From contig CAJXKK010000004.1 of NCBI GenBank assembly GCA_913055615.1, positions 62,001-126,000 of the forward strand: a stretch of 64,000 nucleotides of DNA, in the 5' to 3' direction. Below, in pieces: positions 21,766-30,813 of the stretch. Source of the stretch: an uncultured Ectothiorhodospiraceae bacterium (GTDB lineage: Bacteria > Pseudomonadota > Gammaproteobacteria > XJ16 > Halofilaceae). The notes under the pieces were generated by a model that worked only from the letters and a program-made list of their open reading frames with translations, had not been told where the DNA came from and made no database searches. Every line of letters begins with the position of its first letter. The stretch's first letter is position 1. A program made the position numbers and the translations under genes.

Positions 21766-22197
21766 TTGCGTCATTACGAAGTCGTGTTCCTGGTCCACCC
21801 TGACCAGAGCGAGCAGGTTCCGGCGATGGTCGAGCGATACCGCCAGATCATCGAGAATGACGGTGGCACGGTCCATCGTCAGGAAGACTGGGGCCGCCGC
21901 CAGCTCGCGTACTCCATCAGCCGCGTCCACAAGGCGCACTACGTGCTCATGAACGTCGAATGCGGGGCCGAAGCGCGCGACGAACTCGAGAGCGCGTTCC
22001 GTTTCAACGACGCCGTCCTGCGCCACATGGTCCTTGCCCGCGAAGAGGCGGTCACCGAGCCGTCGCCGCTCGCCCGCAAGGAAGAGAAGCGGGACGACAA
22101 GCGCGCCGCCCGCCAGGGCAAAGAGGAAGGCGAGGGCGAATCGTCCGCGAATGCCGACGCCTCCGAGGCGCCCGAGTCGACCGCGTCCGACGCCTGA
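21766..22197 (+). CDS. rpsF: 30S ribosomal protein bS6
   Basis: A 143-residue ribosomal protein binding bS18 on the 30S platform. Family opening [19 protein letters not shown] and the [21 protein letters not shown] motif are present. The start is TTG at 21766 with a strong AAAGGAGG 5 nt upstream; no ATG is available. The C-terminal 45 residues are a charged Lys/Glu/Ala tail longer than average. It opens the rpsF-rpsR-DUF2232-rplI operon and follows the DAB island. Confidence 0.96.
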   Translation: MRHYEVVFLVHPDQSEQVPAMVERYRQIIENDGGTVHRQEDWGRRQLAYSISRVHKAHYVLMNVECGAEARDELESAFRFNDAVLRHMVLAREEAVTEPSPLARKEEKRDDKRAARQGKEEGEGESSANADASEAPESTASDA

Positions 22198-22227
22198 CGT
22201 TCAACGGATTCCAGAGGAGTACGAGCA

Positions 22228-22455
22228 ATGGCACAGTTTTTCCGCCGCCGCAAATTCTGCCGATTCACCGCCGAAGGCGTTGTCGAGATCGATTACAAGG
22301 ATGTCGAGACGCTGAAGAATTACATCACCGAGACCGGCAAGATCGTGCCCAGCCGGATCACCGGGACGAAAGCCCGCTATCAGCGGCAGTTGTCCACGGC
22401 CGTCAAGCGCGCGCGCTACCTGGCCCTGCTGCCGTATACCGACGGCCACGTCTGA
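22228..22455 (+). CDS. rpsR: 30S ribosomal protein bS18
   Basis: A 75-residue ribosomal protein with the family start [14 protein letters not shown] and the core [33 protein letters not shown]-type region. Forms a heterodimer with bS6. Only one Cys near the N-terminus, so not the four-Cys zinc form. Spacing of 30 bp from rpsF and 49 bp to the next gene. Confidence 0.98.
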   Translation: MAQFFRRRKFCRFTAEGVVEIDYKDVETLKNYITETGKIVPSRITGTKARYQRQLSTAVKRARYLALLPYTDGHV

Positions 22456-22504
22456 GTCGGCCGGCGCGGCCGCAGGTGGTTTGGGGCCGTAACGGGAACG
22501 CTGC

Positions 22505-23413
22505 GTGAAAGCCCTCGCCGAATTCGTCATGCGCGGGCCCGTGAATGCGGGCGCCGTAGCCGCCGCGACACTGCTGCTCGGCCTCGTCGTGGCGCCGTTC
22601 GCCTGGCTGAGCGCGGCGGTCATCGCACTGGTGGCGCTGCGCCTGGGTGGTTTCGCCACTCTGCGGGTCGCCGTTCCAGCGTTGCTCGGGGTGGCCCTCG
22701 CGGGGGCGCTGGTAACCGGGCAGGGCGTGGCGATCGGGGTCAGTGGCCTGATCGCCTGGCTGCCGGCGGCGATCCTCGCGCTGGTACTGCGTCAGCGGGT
22801 TCGGCTGGATGACACTCTGCTGGTCGCCTGTGCGATCGGCTGGGTGCTCGTGCTGGGGACGTACCTGTTCGTCGAAGATCCGACGGGGCTGTGGCGGGAT
22901 CTGCTGCACCGGATGATGCCGCCGGAGACAATGGCGGCGCGGTTCGAGCTGTCAGCCGAGGCGGTGCGGCAGATGATCGACACGATGGCCCCGCTCATGA
23001 CCGGTCTGGTCGCGATGTCGGCGGTCTTCAGCGCGATCACGAGCCTGTTGCTGGCGCGCTGGTGGCAGTCGCTGCTGTACAACCCCGGGGGGTTCGGCAG
23101 CGAGTTCCGCGCTCTGCGGCTGGGACGCACGGCTGCCGCGATCGTGCTGGCTGTTTCGGCGCTGGCGCTGTTCACCACGCCGGGATGGATCGACAGCCTG
23201 GCGCTGGTGGTTGCCTCGGTATACGTCTTTCAGGGGCTGGCCGTGGCACACGGTGTGGTCAAGGGCCTCGAGCTTGGGCCGGGATGGCTCGCGGCGCTGT
23301 ATATCGCGATGGTGGCGTTGATGCCGTATGTCGTGGTCGGGCTGATGATCGTGGGCGCGGCGGATGCATGGGCCGATTACCGTCGCCGGGTGCAGCCCGA
23401 CGGCAATGGATAA
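22505..23413 (+). CDS. DUF2232 membrane protein
   Basis: A 302-residue integral membrane protein with about eight hydrophobic segments. The family is placed between rpsR and rplI in many bacteria and is named DUF2232; its function is unknown, although remote similarity to ECF/energy-coupling S components has been proposed for parts of the family. Start is GTG at 22505. Its tail FGSEFRALRLGR-A followed by three helices ending in ALYIAMVALMPYVVVGLM is typical. Confidence 0.8.
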   Translation: MKALAEFVMRGPVNAGAVAAATLLLGLVVAPFAWLSAAVIALVALRLGGFATLRVAVPALLGVALAGALVTGQGVAIGVSGLIAWLPAAILALVLRQRVRLDDTLLVACAIGWVLVLGTYLFVEDPTGLWRDLLHRMMPPETMAARFELSAEAVRQMIDTMAPLMTGLVAMSAVFSAITSLLLARWWQSLLYNPGGFGSEFRALRLGRTAAAIVLAVSALALFTTPGWIDSLALVVASVYVFQGLAVAHGVVKGLELGPGWLAALYIAMVALMPYVVVGLMIVGAADAWADYRRRVQPDGNG

Positions 23414-23458
23414 GGAAACTGGGCGGGTGAGCGAAGGCGCCCGCGGGAGAAAGTAACG

Positions 23459-23908
23459 ATGCAGGTCATTCTGGTTGAGAACGTCGACAATCTGGGTCGC
23501 CTGGGCGATGTCGTCCAGGTCAAGTCCGGTTATGCGCGCAATTATCTACTGCCGCAGGGCATCGCGAAGATGGCCACCGCGGAGAACGTCAAGCAGATCG
23601 AAGCGCGCCGGGCCGAGTTCGAGCGTGCGGAGAAAGAGAAGCACGAGGCCGCCACGCGCCGTCAGCAGGAACTGGACGGTCGCACGGTCACGATCCGCGC
23701 GAAGGTCGGCACCGAAGGCAAGCTGTTCGGTTCCGTCAGCGCCGGCGATATCGCCGATGCCGTGACGGCTGATGGTGTCGAGCTGGAGAAACGCGAGGTC
23801 CGGATGCCCATCGGTCCGCTGCGCGAGACCGGCGAGTTCGAGATCGGCGTCCATCTCTACACCGATGTCGACGCCACCGTGAACGTCGTGGTCGAAGCCG
23901 AGGCCTGA
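23459..23908 (+). CDS. rplI: 50S ribosomal protein bL9
   Basis: A 149-residue two-domain ribosomal protein. N-domain MQVILVENVDNLGRLGDVV with the GYARNYLLPQGIA signature, a long connecting helix (residues 42-75) and the C-domain with GKLFGSVSAGDIADAV. Length is standard. A GC-rich hairpin at about 23926-23947 follows, without a T-run. Confidence 0.98.
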   Translation: MQVILVENVDNLGRLGDVVQVKSGYARNYLLPQGIAKMATAENVKQIEARRAEFERAEKEKHEAATRRQQELDGRTVTIRAKVGTEGKLFGSVSAGDIADAVTADGVELEKREVRMPIGPLRETGEFEIGVHLYTDVDATVNVVVEAEA

Positions 23909-24047
23909 GGGCGGCGGTAACGCGCTCCCCGGGCTCGGCCCCGGGGACGCGGCACCCGAAGCGGGGTGACGGAGGCCGCTCGGCGCGCGCCTTGCAGTCC
24001 GGCAGCGGGATGGCGCGTGGGGGCGCGGCCGGGCGGTCCGCCGGTTC

Positions 24048-24075
24048 TTGGCGGTCCGCCCGAGCGGGCTATAAT
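24048..24075 (+). promoter_or_regulatory. sigma70 promoter of dnaB
   Basis: TTGGCG (24048-24053), 16 bp, and a perfect TATAAT (24070-24075), 54 bp upstream of the dnaB ATG. Confidence 0.6.
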
Positions 24076-24129
24076 CGGTCGACGTTGGCACCGGCCGCAA
24101 CGGCGGGTGCACGGTTGCGGTGGTGTTGC

Positions 24130-26994
24130 ATGTCCGAAAGCTTCCCTTCACTCAGTGAGGAAGCGCGCGCCGTCACGGCGCGCGTGCCGCCGCATTCCAT
24201 CGAAGCGGAACAGGCCGTGCTCGGCGGGCTCATGCTCGCCAACGATGCCTGGGATCGTGTCGCCGACCGTGTCTCCGAAGAGGATTTTTACCGGCGCGAG
24301 CACCGGCTGCTGTTCCGTGCGCTCGGCGAGCTCGCGGACAACGACCAGCCGCGCGATGTGGTGACCGTCTCGGAATGGCTGTCCCAGCACGGCGAACTCG
24401 ACAACGTCGGCAATCTCGCCTATCTCGGCCAGCTCGCCGAAGAAACGCCCAGCGCCGCCAACATTACCGCGTATGCCGACATCGTCCGCGAGCGCTCGGT
24501 CGTGCGCCAGCTCATCGCCGTCGGCGAAGACATCGCCCGTGCGGCCTACGAGCCGCAAGGCCGTGACAGCAAGGCCCTGCTGGACCACGCCGAACAGCAG
24601 GTCTTTGCCATCGCCGATCAGGGCAGCCGCCGTCAGCGCGGCTTCCAGCCCATCAATCGCATCCTGACGGCGACCCTGGACCACCTCGATACCCTGCTGC
24701 AGTCGGACTCCCACATCACGGGGGTGGAGACGGGCTTCAGCGAATTCGACGATCTGACCTCGGGTATGCAGCGCTCGGATCTGGTGATTGTTGCCGGCCG
24801 TCCGTCGATGGGCAAGTGCCTCTCCCACGACAGCGAGATCGTCCTGGCCGACGGGCGGGTCGCTACCATCGAGGAGATTTACAGGCGCGGCGAGGCGCGG
24901 CTCGCGACTCTGGGCGCGAATATGCGGCTCGACTGGACAGAGCCGAGCCACTTCGTCGATGACGGCCACAAACCGGTCTTCGAGGTGACGACCCGACTTG
25001 GCCGTCGTGTCGAGACCACCTGGACGCACCCGTTCCTGACGATGGATGGCTGGAAGCCCCTGTCGGATATCCGGCCGGGCGATTCCATCGCCGTTCCCCG
25101 CCAGCTGCCCGTATTCGGCTCGAATGCGCTGCGCGAATGCGAGGTCAAGGTGCTCGCCTACCTGATCGGGGATGGCGGGCTGACCGGCGCGACCCCGGTC
25201 TTCACCGCGACGAATCCGCGGATCCGCGCGGATTTCGCCGCTGCCGTCGAGGCGTTCGGTGGCGTTCGCATCCGCCCGGTCCAGCCCTCCTGGCGGGCGC
25301 GTTCCTGGACGGTCGTGCGTGATGTCCGTGGCGTCGGCATGGCGCGGAGCGCGTTCGCGGAGAACCTGAACCAGGCGATCGCGGCGACGGGACGGTCCGC
25401 GCGTGTGCTCGCGGGCGGGATCGGTGTCGCGCCCGCTACGATGACGTATTGGCGCCAGGGCCGGAACGTGCCGGATGGTGAGACGCTGGCGCGTGCGGCC
25501 GAGGTGCTCGAGGTCGAACCGGAGGCGCTTTGTGCCAATGGCGGTGAAGAGGCCCGCCGATGTGGCGTCAATCCGCTTCGTAAATGGCTGGCGGAACTGG
25601 GGCTCTACGGGTGCGATGCCCACGGCAAGCACATCCCGACACCGGTGTTCTCGCTGCCGCGCGAACAGCTCGCGCTGTTTCTGAATCGCCTGTTCGCGAC
25701 CGACGGCTGGGCTGGGCTCTGGCACAGCGGCCAGGCACAGATCGGCTACGCCTCGACCAGCGAGCGGCTCGCGCGACAGGTGCAGCATCTGCTGCTGCGC
25801 TTCGGCGTGCTCGGCAAGCTCCGCCGCCGGTGGGTGCGTTACGGTGAGGCGCGTCGTCCCACTTGGCAGCTCGATATCTCGCATGCGGACTCCATGGTCG
25901 TCTTTGCGCGCGAGATCGGGATCCACGGCAAGGAAGAGGCGGTAGATGCGGTGCTCGAGGCGGTGTCCGCGAAGCGCCGACAGAGCAATACGGATCACGT
26001 GCCCGTGGAGGTGTGGTCGCTTATCGAACGCGAAAAAGGGGATCTGGGCTGGAGCGAACTCGCTCGACGCGCCGGGGTCGCCTCATCCAATCCCCATCCC
26101 CACCGCCGCGGCCTGAGTCGGCAGCAGCTGGCCCGTTATGCGATGGCCCTGCAGTCGCGGAAGCTGATGCAACTTGCCGACAGCGACCTGTATTGGGATC
26201 GGGTCGAGGACATCACGAATCTCGGCGAGAAGCAGGTCTATGACCTGACGATCCCGGACACCCACAATTTCGTCGGCAATGATATCTGCGTTCACAATAC
26301 GTCGTTCGCCATGAATATCGCCGAACACGTCGCGCTCACCAATGGCGAGCCGGTCGCGGTCTTCAGTATGGAGATGCCGGCCGAGCAGATCGCAACGCGC
26401 ATGATCTCCTCGCTCGGTCGGGTCGAACTGCAGAAACTGCGTTCGGGCCGTCTGGAAGAGGCCGATTGGCCGCGTATCAACTCGGCCGTGGCCCTGCTGT
26501 CGCAGCAGTCGAAGCTGTTCATCGACGACACGCCCGGACTGACCCCGTCCGAACTCCGGGCCCGCGCGCGTCGCCTGAAGCGGGAACACGGGCTGTCGAT
26601 GATCCTCGTCGACTATATCCAGCTCATGCAGCTCGCCTCGACGGGGGAGAACCGCGCCACGGAGATCTCCGAGATCTCGCGTTCGCTCAAGGGGCTGGCG
26701 AAGGAACTCAACGTCCCGGTGATCGTGCTGTCGCAGCTCAACCGGTCGCTGGAGCAGCGCACCGACAAGCGCCCGGTGATGTCGGATCTGCGTGAATCCG
26801 GGGCGATCGAGCAGGACGCGGACGTGATCGTCTTCATCTACCGCGATGAGGTCTACGACGAGGACAGCCCGCACAAGGGCACGGCGGAGATCCTGATCCG
26901 CAAACAGCGTAACGGTCCGACCGGGACCGTGCGCGTCACCTTCCTCGGTCACTACACGCGCTTTGAGAATTTCTCACCCGAAGTCTACGGCTGA
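24130..26994 (+). CDS. dnaB: replicative DNA helicase DnaB with in-frame intein
   Basis: The 954-residue precursor contains a 494-residue intein (residues 230-723), leaving a 460-residue helicase, the normal DnaB length. The N-extein has the DnaB N-terminal domain (PPHSIEAEQAVLGG, residues 20-130) and runs to the P-loop GRPSMGK. The C-extein resumes with TSFAMNIAEHVAL, so splicing is needed to rebuild Walker A. Downstream DDTPGLT, IQLM (Walker B region), QLNRSLEQR and the SDLRESGAIEQDADVI motif are intact. ATG at 24130 is chosen for the MSESFPSLS start behind a good promoter. alr follows, as in many proteobacteria. Confidence 0.96.
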   Translation: MSESFPSLSEEARAVTARVPPHSIEAEQAVLGGLMLANDAWDRVADRVSEEDFYRREHRLLFRALGELADNDQPRDVVTVSEWLSQHGELDNVGNLAYLGQLAEETPSAANITAYADIVRERSVVRQLIAVGEDIARAAYEPQGRDSKALLDHAEQQVFAIADQGSRRQRGFQPINRILTATLDHLDTLLQSDSHITGVETGFSEFDDLTSGMQRSDLVIVAGRPSMGKCLSHDSEIVLADGRVATIEEIYRRGEARLATLGANMRLDWTEPSHFVDDGHKPVFEVTTRLGRRVETTWTHPFLTMDGWKPLSDIRPGDSIAVPRQLPVFGSNALRECEVKVLAYLIGDGGLTGATPVFTATNPRIRADFAAAVEAFGGVRIRPVQPSWRARSWTVVRDVRGVGMARSAFAENLNQAIAATGRSARVLAGGIGVAPATMTYWRQGRNVPDGETLARAAEVLEVEPEALCANGGEEARRCGVNPLRKWLAELGLYGCDAHGKHIPTPVFSLPREQLALFLNRLFATDGWAGLWHSGQAQIGYASTSERLARQVQHLLLRFGVLGKLRRRWVRYGEARRPTWQLDISHADSMVVFAREIGIHGKEEAVDAVLEAVSAKRRQSNTDHVPVEVWSLIEREKGDLGWSELARRAGVASSNPHPHRRGLSRQQLARYAMALQSRKLMQLADSDLYWDRVEDITNLGEKQVYDLTIPDTHNFVGNDICVHNTSFAMNIAEHVALTNGEPVAVFSMEMPAEQIATRMISSLGRVELQKLRSGRLEEADWPRINSAVALLSQQSKLFIDDTPGLTPSELRARARRLKREHGLSMILVDYIQLMQLASTGENRATEISEISRSLKGLAKELNVPVIVLSQLNRSLEQRTDKRPVMSDLRESGAIEQDADVIVFIYRDEVYDEDSPHKGTAEILIRKQRNGPTGTVRVTFLGHYTRFENFSPEVYG
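24817..26298 (+). mobile_element. DnaB P-loop intein with LAGLIDADG homing endonuclease and HTH
   Basis: Begins with Cys1 (CLSHDSEIVLADGRVATIEE, block A). Block B is TTWTHPFLTMDGWKPLSDI, with the TxxH pair. Endonuclease motifs are LAYLIGDGGL (block C) and LNRLFATDGWAG (block E), each with its catalytic Asp. Between them, about 25351-25530, lies an XRE-like helix-turn-helix. A second HTH-like segment (GWSELARRAGV) is near 26047. Blocks F/G read QVYDLTIPDTHNFVGND and end in VHN, next to Thr+1. All splicing residues are present, so it should splice. Insertion lies directly after the Lys of the Walker A motif. Confidence 0.93.
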
Positions 26995-27047
26995 CCGCCC
27001 TGGCCGGCCATCACCGGCCACCCATCCGACCGGGAGTGCCGACCATC

Positions 27048-28130
27048 ATGCTCCGCACCACCATCGCCGATCTCGACCGCAGTGCCCTGCGCCATAATCT
27101 GGCGCGCGCACGCGCCGCCGCCCCGGGGACGTCGGTCTTCGCCACGCTCAAGGCGGGCGGGTACGGCCATGGCCTGACCTTCGCGGCCGAGGCCTTCGCG
27201 GATCACAGCGAGGGGTTCGGCGTGGCCTGCACCGGGGAGGGGGTTGCGCTGCGCGAGGCCGGTTATCACGAGCATCGGATCTGCGTGCTCAACGGCCCGG
27301 CTGATGCCGATGAACTCGCCGCCTGCGCCGCGCACGGGCTCGAACCGCTGATCCACCAGGCATGGCATCTGGATGCGCTCCGCCACCTCGAAGGGCAGGC
27401 CCGTTTGCGCGTATGGCTCAAGATCGATTCCGGCATGGGACGGGTCGGTGTACCGCCGGACACGGCCGCCGTCTGGCATGACTGGCTCCGCCGCTGCCGC
27501 GCGGTCGCTGGCCCCGTCGGCTTGATGACCCACATGTCGAGCGCGGACGACCGCGGCGACGATTATACGAACGCGCAGTGGGAAACCTTTACGGCCGCTT
27601 GCCGCGGGCTGGAGGGCGAGCGCAGCGCGGCGAACTCGGCCTGCGTGCTCGGCTGGCCGGGCACGCATGCGGACTGGGTCCGGCCCGGGATCATGCTCTA
27701 TGGCTGTTCCCCGTTTGTGGAGGGTGCGGAACCGGCGCTCGATCTGCGCCCGGCGATGACCCTGCGCACGCGGCTCATCGCCATCAATCGGCTGCAGGCC
27801 GGTGCGGCGATCGGCTACGGGCGCTCGTATCACTGCCCCGAGGACATGCCGGTCGGGGTCGCGGCGATCGGTTACGGTGACGGCTACCCGCGGCACGCGC
27901 CGAACGGTACGCCCGTGCTGGTCGGGGGGCAGCGGGTGCCGATGGTGGGGCGCGTGTCGATGGACAAGATCACGCTCGACCTGCGCTCGGCGCCGCATGC
28001 CACGGTGGGCGATGAGGTCGTCCTGTGGGGCGACGGGCTGCCGATCGAGGAGATCGCCGATGCCGCCGGCACCATCGGCTACGAGTTGATGTGCGGCGTG
28101 CATGGCCGGGTTGTCACGCGCTGCGTGTGA
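27048..28130 (+). CDS. alr: alanine racemase
   Basis: A 360-residue PLP enzyme converting L- to D-alanine for peptidoglycan. The PLP lysine is in FATLKAGGYGHG (the family usually has VVKANAYGHG, so Asn is replaced by Gly here). The opposing catalytic Tyr lies in AIGYGDGYPRHAP, with MDKITLDL and GYELMCG further on. ATG at 27048 chosen; a GTG at 27036 is also open. It follows dnaB by 53 bp, conserved synteny. Confidence 0.92.
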   Translation: MLRTTIADLDRSALRHNLARARAAAPGTSVFATLKAGGYGHGLTFAAEAFADHSEGFGVACTGEGVALREAGYHEHRICVLNGPADADELAACAAHGLEPLIHQAWHLDALRHLEGQARLRVWLKIDSGMGRVGVPPDTAAVWHDWLRRCRAVAGPVGLMTHMSSADDRGDDYTNAQWETFTAACRGLEGERSAANSACVLGWPGTHADWVRPGIMLYGCSPFVEGAEPALDLRPAMTLRTRLIAINRLQAGAAIGYGRSYHCPEDMPVGVAAIGYGDGYPRHAPNGTPVLVGGQRVPMVGRVSMDKITLDLRSAPHATVGDEVVLWGDGLPIEEIADAAGTIGYELMCGVHGRVVTRCV

Positions 28131-28209
28131 TCCGTCGTCGCCTTCCCCGTCTGCGGGGTGCGGTGTATATTCGGCCGACGATGCGCGACGCTGCCCCTGG
28201 AGGGGTTCG

Positions 28210-29307
28210 ATGACGGCGAACCGGGTGGCTTTGACCGCAATGCTCGCCCTGGCCGGGCTCCTCACGGGCTGTGCCGCGGGCGAGCAGGCGATGTATCGGG
28301 GCGGCGCCGGGCATGACGGCGTCTACGCCGAGACGCCCGGTCGGATCGAACCCGTGGAGCCGGCCTGGGAGCGGGCGACCGGTGCGCGTTCGTATTCCTC
28401 GCCCACCGTGACCGCCGAACGGGTCTACTTCGGCAACAGCGCCGGCACGCTCACGGCCATCGACCGCGCCAGCGGCGAGGTTACGTGGACACGGGAACTC
28501 GGCAGCCCGATCGAGGCCGCGCCCGCGCTCGCCGGGGATCGCGTCATCGTCGCGACCTGGGATGGTGCCGTACGGGCGTTGGAGGCGACCAGCGGGGAGA
28601 CGGTCTGGCGTTTCGGGACCGACGGCATGGCGTACTCGGCACCGACCGTGACCGCAGACCGCATCTACTTCGGCAGCGCCGACGGCCACGTCTACGCGCT
28701 GGAACGCGCCAGCGGCGAGCAGGTATGGCGCTTCGCCGCCGGCGATGGCGTGTATTCGTCGCCGGCCGTCGCCAACGGGCGGGTGTATTTCGCCAGCCTC
28801 GACGGCAACGTCTACGCGGTGTCGCAGTCCGCAGGCGAGGAGATCTGGCGATTCGCCACCGACAAACCGGTGTTCGCGAGCCCGGCGGTCGATGACCGGG
28901 TCGTCGCGATCGGCGGCTACGATCGGGCCATGCACCTGCTCGACGCCGGCAGCGGGACGGAGCTCTGGCGCTTCCGCACCGGCAACCGGATCTACGCATC
29001 GGCGGCACTGACGGCGGAGTCGGTAATCTTCGCGAGCACCGACGGCTACATCTATTCGGTCTCGCGTGACAACGGAATCAAGAACTGGGATTACCGCGCG
29101 GACGACAAGGTCTATTCCTCACCGGCGGTGGCGAATGACGCGGTGTATGCCGGGAGTCGGGCGGGGATCATGCACGCGGTGGACACCACCAGCGGCAGGC
29201 AGCGCTGGACCTTTGACGCGGGGGACCGGATTTACGCGACGCCGACGCCCGCAGGCGCCCAGGTATTTTTTGCGACCCTGGACGGGCGTGTCATCGCCCT
29301 GGAGTGA
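28210..29307 (+). CDS. PQQ-type beta-propeller lipoprotein
   Basis: A 365-residue predicted outer-membrane or periplasmic lipoprotein: signal peptide with lipobox LLTGC (lipid Cys at residue 21) followed by seven or eight approximately 40-residue PQQ-like blades built on VYSSPAVANGRVYFASLDG units. The fold resembles BamB, but the location (after alr) and highly regular repeats differ from BamB loci, so I do not call it bamB. Probably a protein-binding scaffold in the envelope. The ATG at 28210 follows GGAGGGG. Confidence 0.78.
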   Translation: MTANRVALTAMLALAGLLTGCAAGEQAMYRGGAGHDGVYAETPGRIEPVEPAWERATGARSYSSPTVTAERVYFGNSAGTLTAIDRASGEVTWTRELGSPIEAAPALAGDRVIVATWDGAVRALEATSGETVWRFGTDGMAYSAPTVTADRIYFGSADGHVYALERASGEQVWRFAAGDGVYSSPAVANGRVYFASLDGNVYAVSQSAGEEIWRFATDKPVFASPAVDDRVVAIGGYDRAMHLLDAGSGTELWRFRTGNRIYASAALTAESVIFASTDGYIYSVSRDNGIKNWDYRADDKVYSSPAVANDAVYAGSRAGIMHAVDTTSGRQRWTFDAGDRIYATPTPAGAQVFFATLDGRVIALE

Positions 29308-29332
29308 CGGCCTCCCCGGTGCCGCGACGCAC

Positions 29333-29346
29333 GTAGGCCGGCCTAC
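29333..29346. repeat. 14-bp perfect palindrome
   Basis: GTAGGCCGGCCTAC between the convergent propeller lipoprotein and fdxA genes. It resembles the core of the GTAGGTCGGGCTT repeat family seen at 36451 and 58702, and could act as a bidirectional terminator stem; no T-tract is present. Confidence 0.45.
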
Positions 29347-29393
29347 ATGGTATTCGTGGTTTTGGTCGCGCGGTGATACCGGGCGTCCGCCCG

Positions 29394-29717
29394 CTATTCT
29401 TCAAGATACTGCATCTTCCCCTCGACGCCTTCCCATTCCTTCGCGTCGTCCGGCGGCTCCTTCATGGCCGTGATCACCGGCCACTTCTGGGCGAGACGCT
29501 CGTTGATCTCCAGGAAATGCTCCTGATCGCCCGGGAGCTCATCCTCGGAGAAAATGGCGTCCACCGGGCACTCGGGCTCGCAGAGCGTACAGTCGATGCA
29601 CTCCTCGGGGTCGATCGCCAGGAAGTTGGGTCCCTCGTGGAAACAGTCGACCGGGCAAACCTCGACGCAATCGGTGTATTTGCAACGAATGCAGTTCTCG
29701 GTCACCACGTACGTCAT
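29394..29717 (-). CDS. fdxA: 7Fe ferredoxin FdxA
   Basis: A 107-residue ferredoxin with one [3Fe-4S] and one [4Fe-4S] cluster: [18 protein letters not shown] and [17 protein letters not shown]. The extra C-terminal extension ([16 protein letters not shown]) is typical of the proteobacterial FdxA/azotobacter-type family. Start ATG at 29717 behind GGAG; the longer frame has no similarity. Divergent from galU. The redox partner is not apparent from its neighbours. Confidence 0.95.
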   Translation of the reverse strand: MTYVVTENCIRCKYTDCVEVCPVDCFHEGPNFLAIDPEECIDCTLCEPECPVDAIFSEDELPGDQEHFLEINERLAQKWPVITAMKEPPDDAKEWEGVEGKMQYLEE

Positions 29718-29754
29718 GGGAGGGTCTCCGTGTATAAGGGGGTTGGCTGCGCCA

Positions 29755-29783
29755 TTTCGGCCAGCGCGGGATGCCGTTATTAT
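29755..29783 (+). promoter_or_regulatory. putative galU promoter
   Basis: TTTCGG (29755-29760), 17 bp, TATTAT (29778-29783), 56 bp upstream of the galU start in the divergent fdxA-galU gap. Confidence 0.4.
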
Positions 29784-29838
29784 GCGGGCTCGCGCGCGCA
29801 GGTTCCAGACACCCGACACCATCTCGCAGGATGCCGCC

Positions 29839-30723
29839 ATGCAAGCCATGAAGAAAGTCGTATTCCCGGTCGCCGGTATGGGGACCCGCTTCCTCCCGGC
29901 GACCAAGGCCAACCCCAAGGAGATGCTCCCGGTCGTCGATAAGCCGCTGATCCAGTACGCGGCCGAGGAGGCGGTGGCGGCCGGGGCCGAGGTCCTTGTG
30001 TTCGTGACCGGGCGCCAAAAGCGCTCGATTCCGGATCATTTCGATACGGCCTATGAACTGGAGATGGAGCTCGAGGCGAAGGGCAAGCATGAAATGCTGC
30101 GCATCGTGCGTGAGGTGTTGCCACCGGGGGTTGATTGCGTCTACCTGCGCCAGCCCCAGGCGCTGGGGCTGGGCCACGCCGTACAATGTGCGCGACCGGT
30201 GATCGGGGATGAACCCTTCGGCGTGATCCTCGCGGACGACCTGGTGCAGACACGCGGCGCGCCCGTGCTGTCCCAGATGCTGGAGGTCCACCGCGAGCAC
30301 GAAACGCCCGTGCTCGGCGTTGAGCGCGTCCCCGAAGACGAGACCCATCGTTATGGGGTGGTCTCCAGCGAAACGGTCGGCGAGGGTCTGTCCCGCGTCA
30401 ACGGCATTGTCGAGAAACCGAAGCCGGCCGAGGCGCCGTCCAACCTGGCGGTCATCGGCCGCTACATCCTGACGCCCGGCATCTTCGAGCACCTGTCGGC
30501 GATCGGCAAGGGCGCCGGCGGCGAAATCCAGCTCACCGACGCGATCGCGCGCCAGCTGGCAGAGGAGACCTTCCTCGCCTGGGAATTCGAGGGGCGACGG
30601 TTCGACTGCGGCGACAAGCTCGGCTATCTCGAAGCGACGGTGGAGTACGCCCTGCATCATCCGGAACTGCGTGACGCGTTCTCGGCCTATCTGAGCGATC
30701 TCGACGCGCGGCCGCGCGGATAG
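29839..30723 (+). CDS. galU: UTP-glucose-1-phosphate uridylyltransferase
   Basis: A 294-residue nucleotidyltransferase making UDP-glucose for polysaccharide and osmoprotectant sugar synthesis. The pyrophosphorylase signature [20 protein letters not shown] is intact at residues 10-29, with [13 protein letters not shown], the LADD metal site and VEKP substrate motif following. ATG at 29839 with GCAGG 8 nt upstream; the much longer open frame upstream crosses fdxA on the other strand. Confidence 0.96.
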   Translation: MQAMKKVVFPVAGMGTRFLPATKANPKEMLPVVDKPLIQYAAEEAVAAGAEVLVFVTGRQKRSIPDHFDTAYELEMELEAKGKHEMLRIVREVLPPGVDCVYLRQPQALGLGHAVQCARPVIGDEPFGVILADDLVQTRGAPVLSQMLEVHREHETPVLGVERVPEDETHRYGVVSSETVGEGLSRVNGIVEKPKPAEAPSNLAVIGRYILTPGIFEHLSAIGKGAGGEIQLTDAIARQLAEETFLAWEFEGRRFDCGDKLGYLEATVEYALHHPELRDAFSAYLSDLDARPRG

Positions 30724-30813
30724 ACACGCCGGCCCTGAATCGCTCGTACGTCCGTGCACGAAAAAGCGAAAACGGCCGCAACGACTGCTGGACGCGCAAC
30801 GGAGTCCGTAACG

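Noticed and set aside
21528-21803. Short plus-strand open frames in the dabA-rpsF gap
   Set aside because: They run through repeat arms, have no ribosome binding site or similarity and overlap the rpsF start.
28210-29307. bamB
   Set aside because: Same fold but not in a BamB neighbourhood; symbol withheld.
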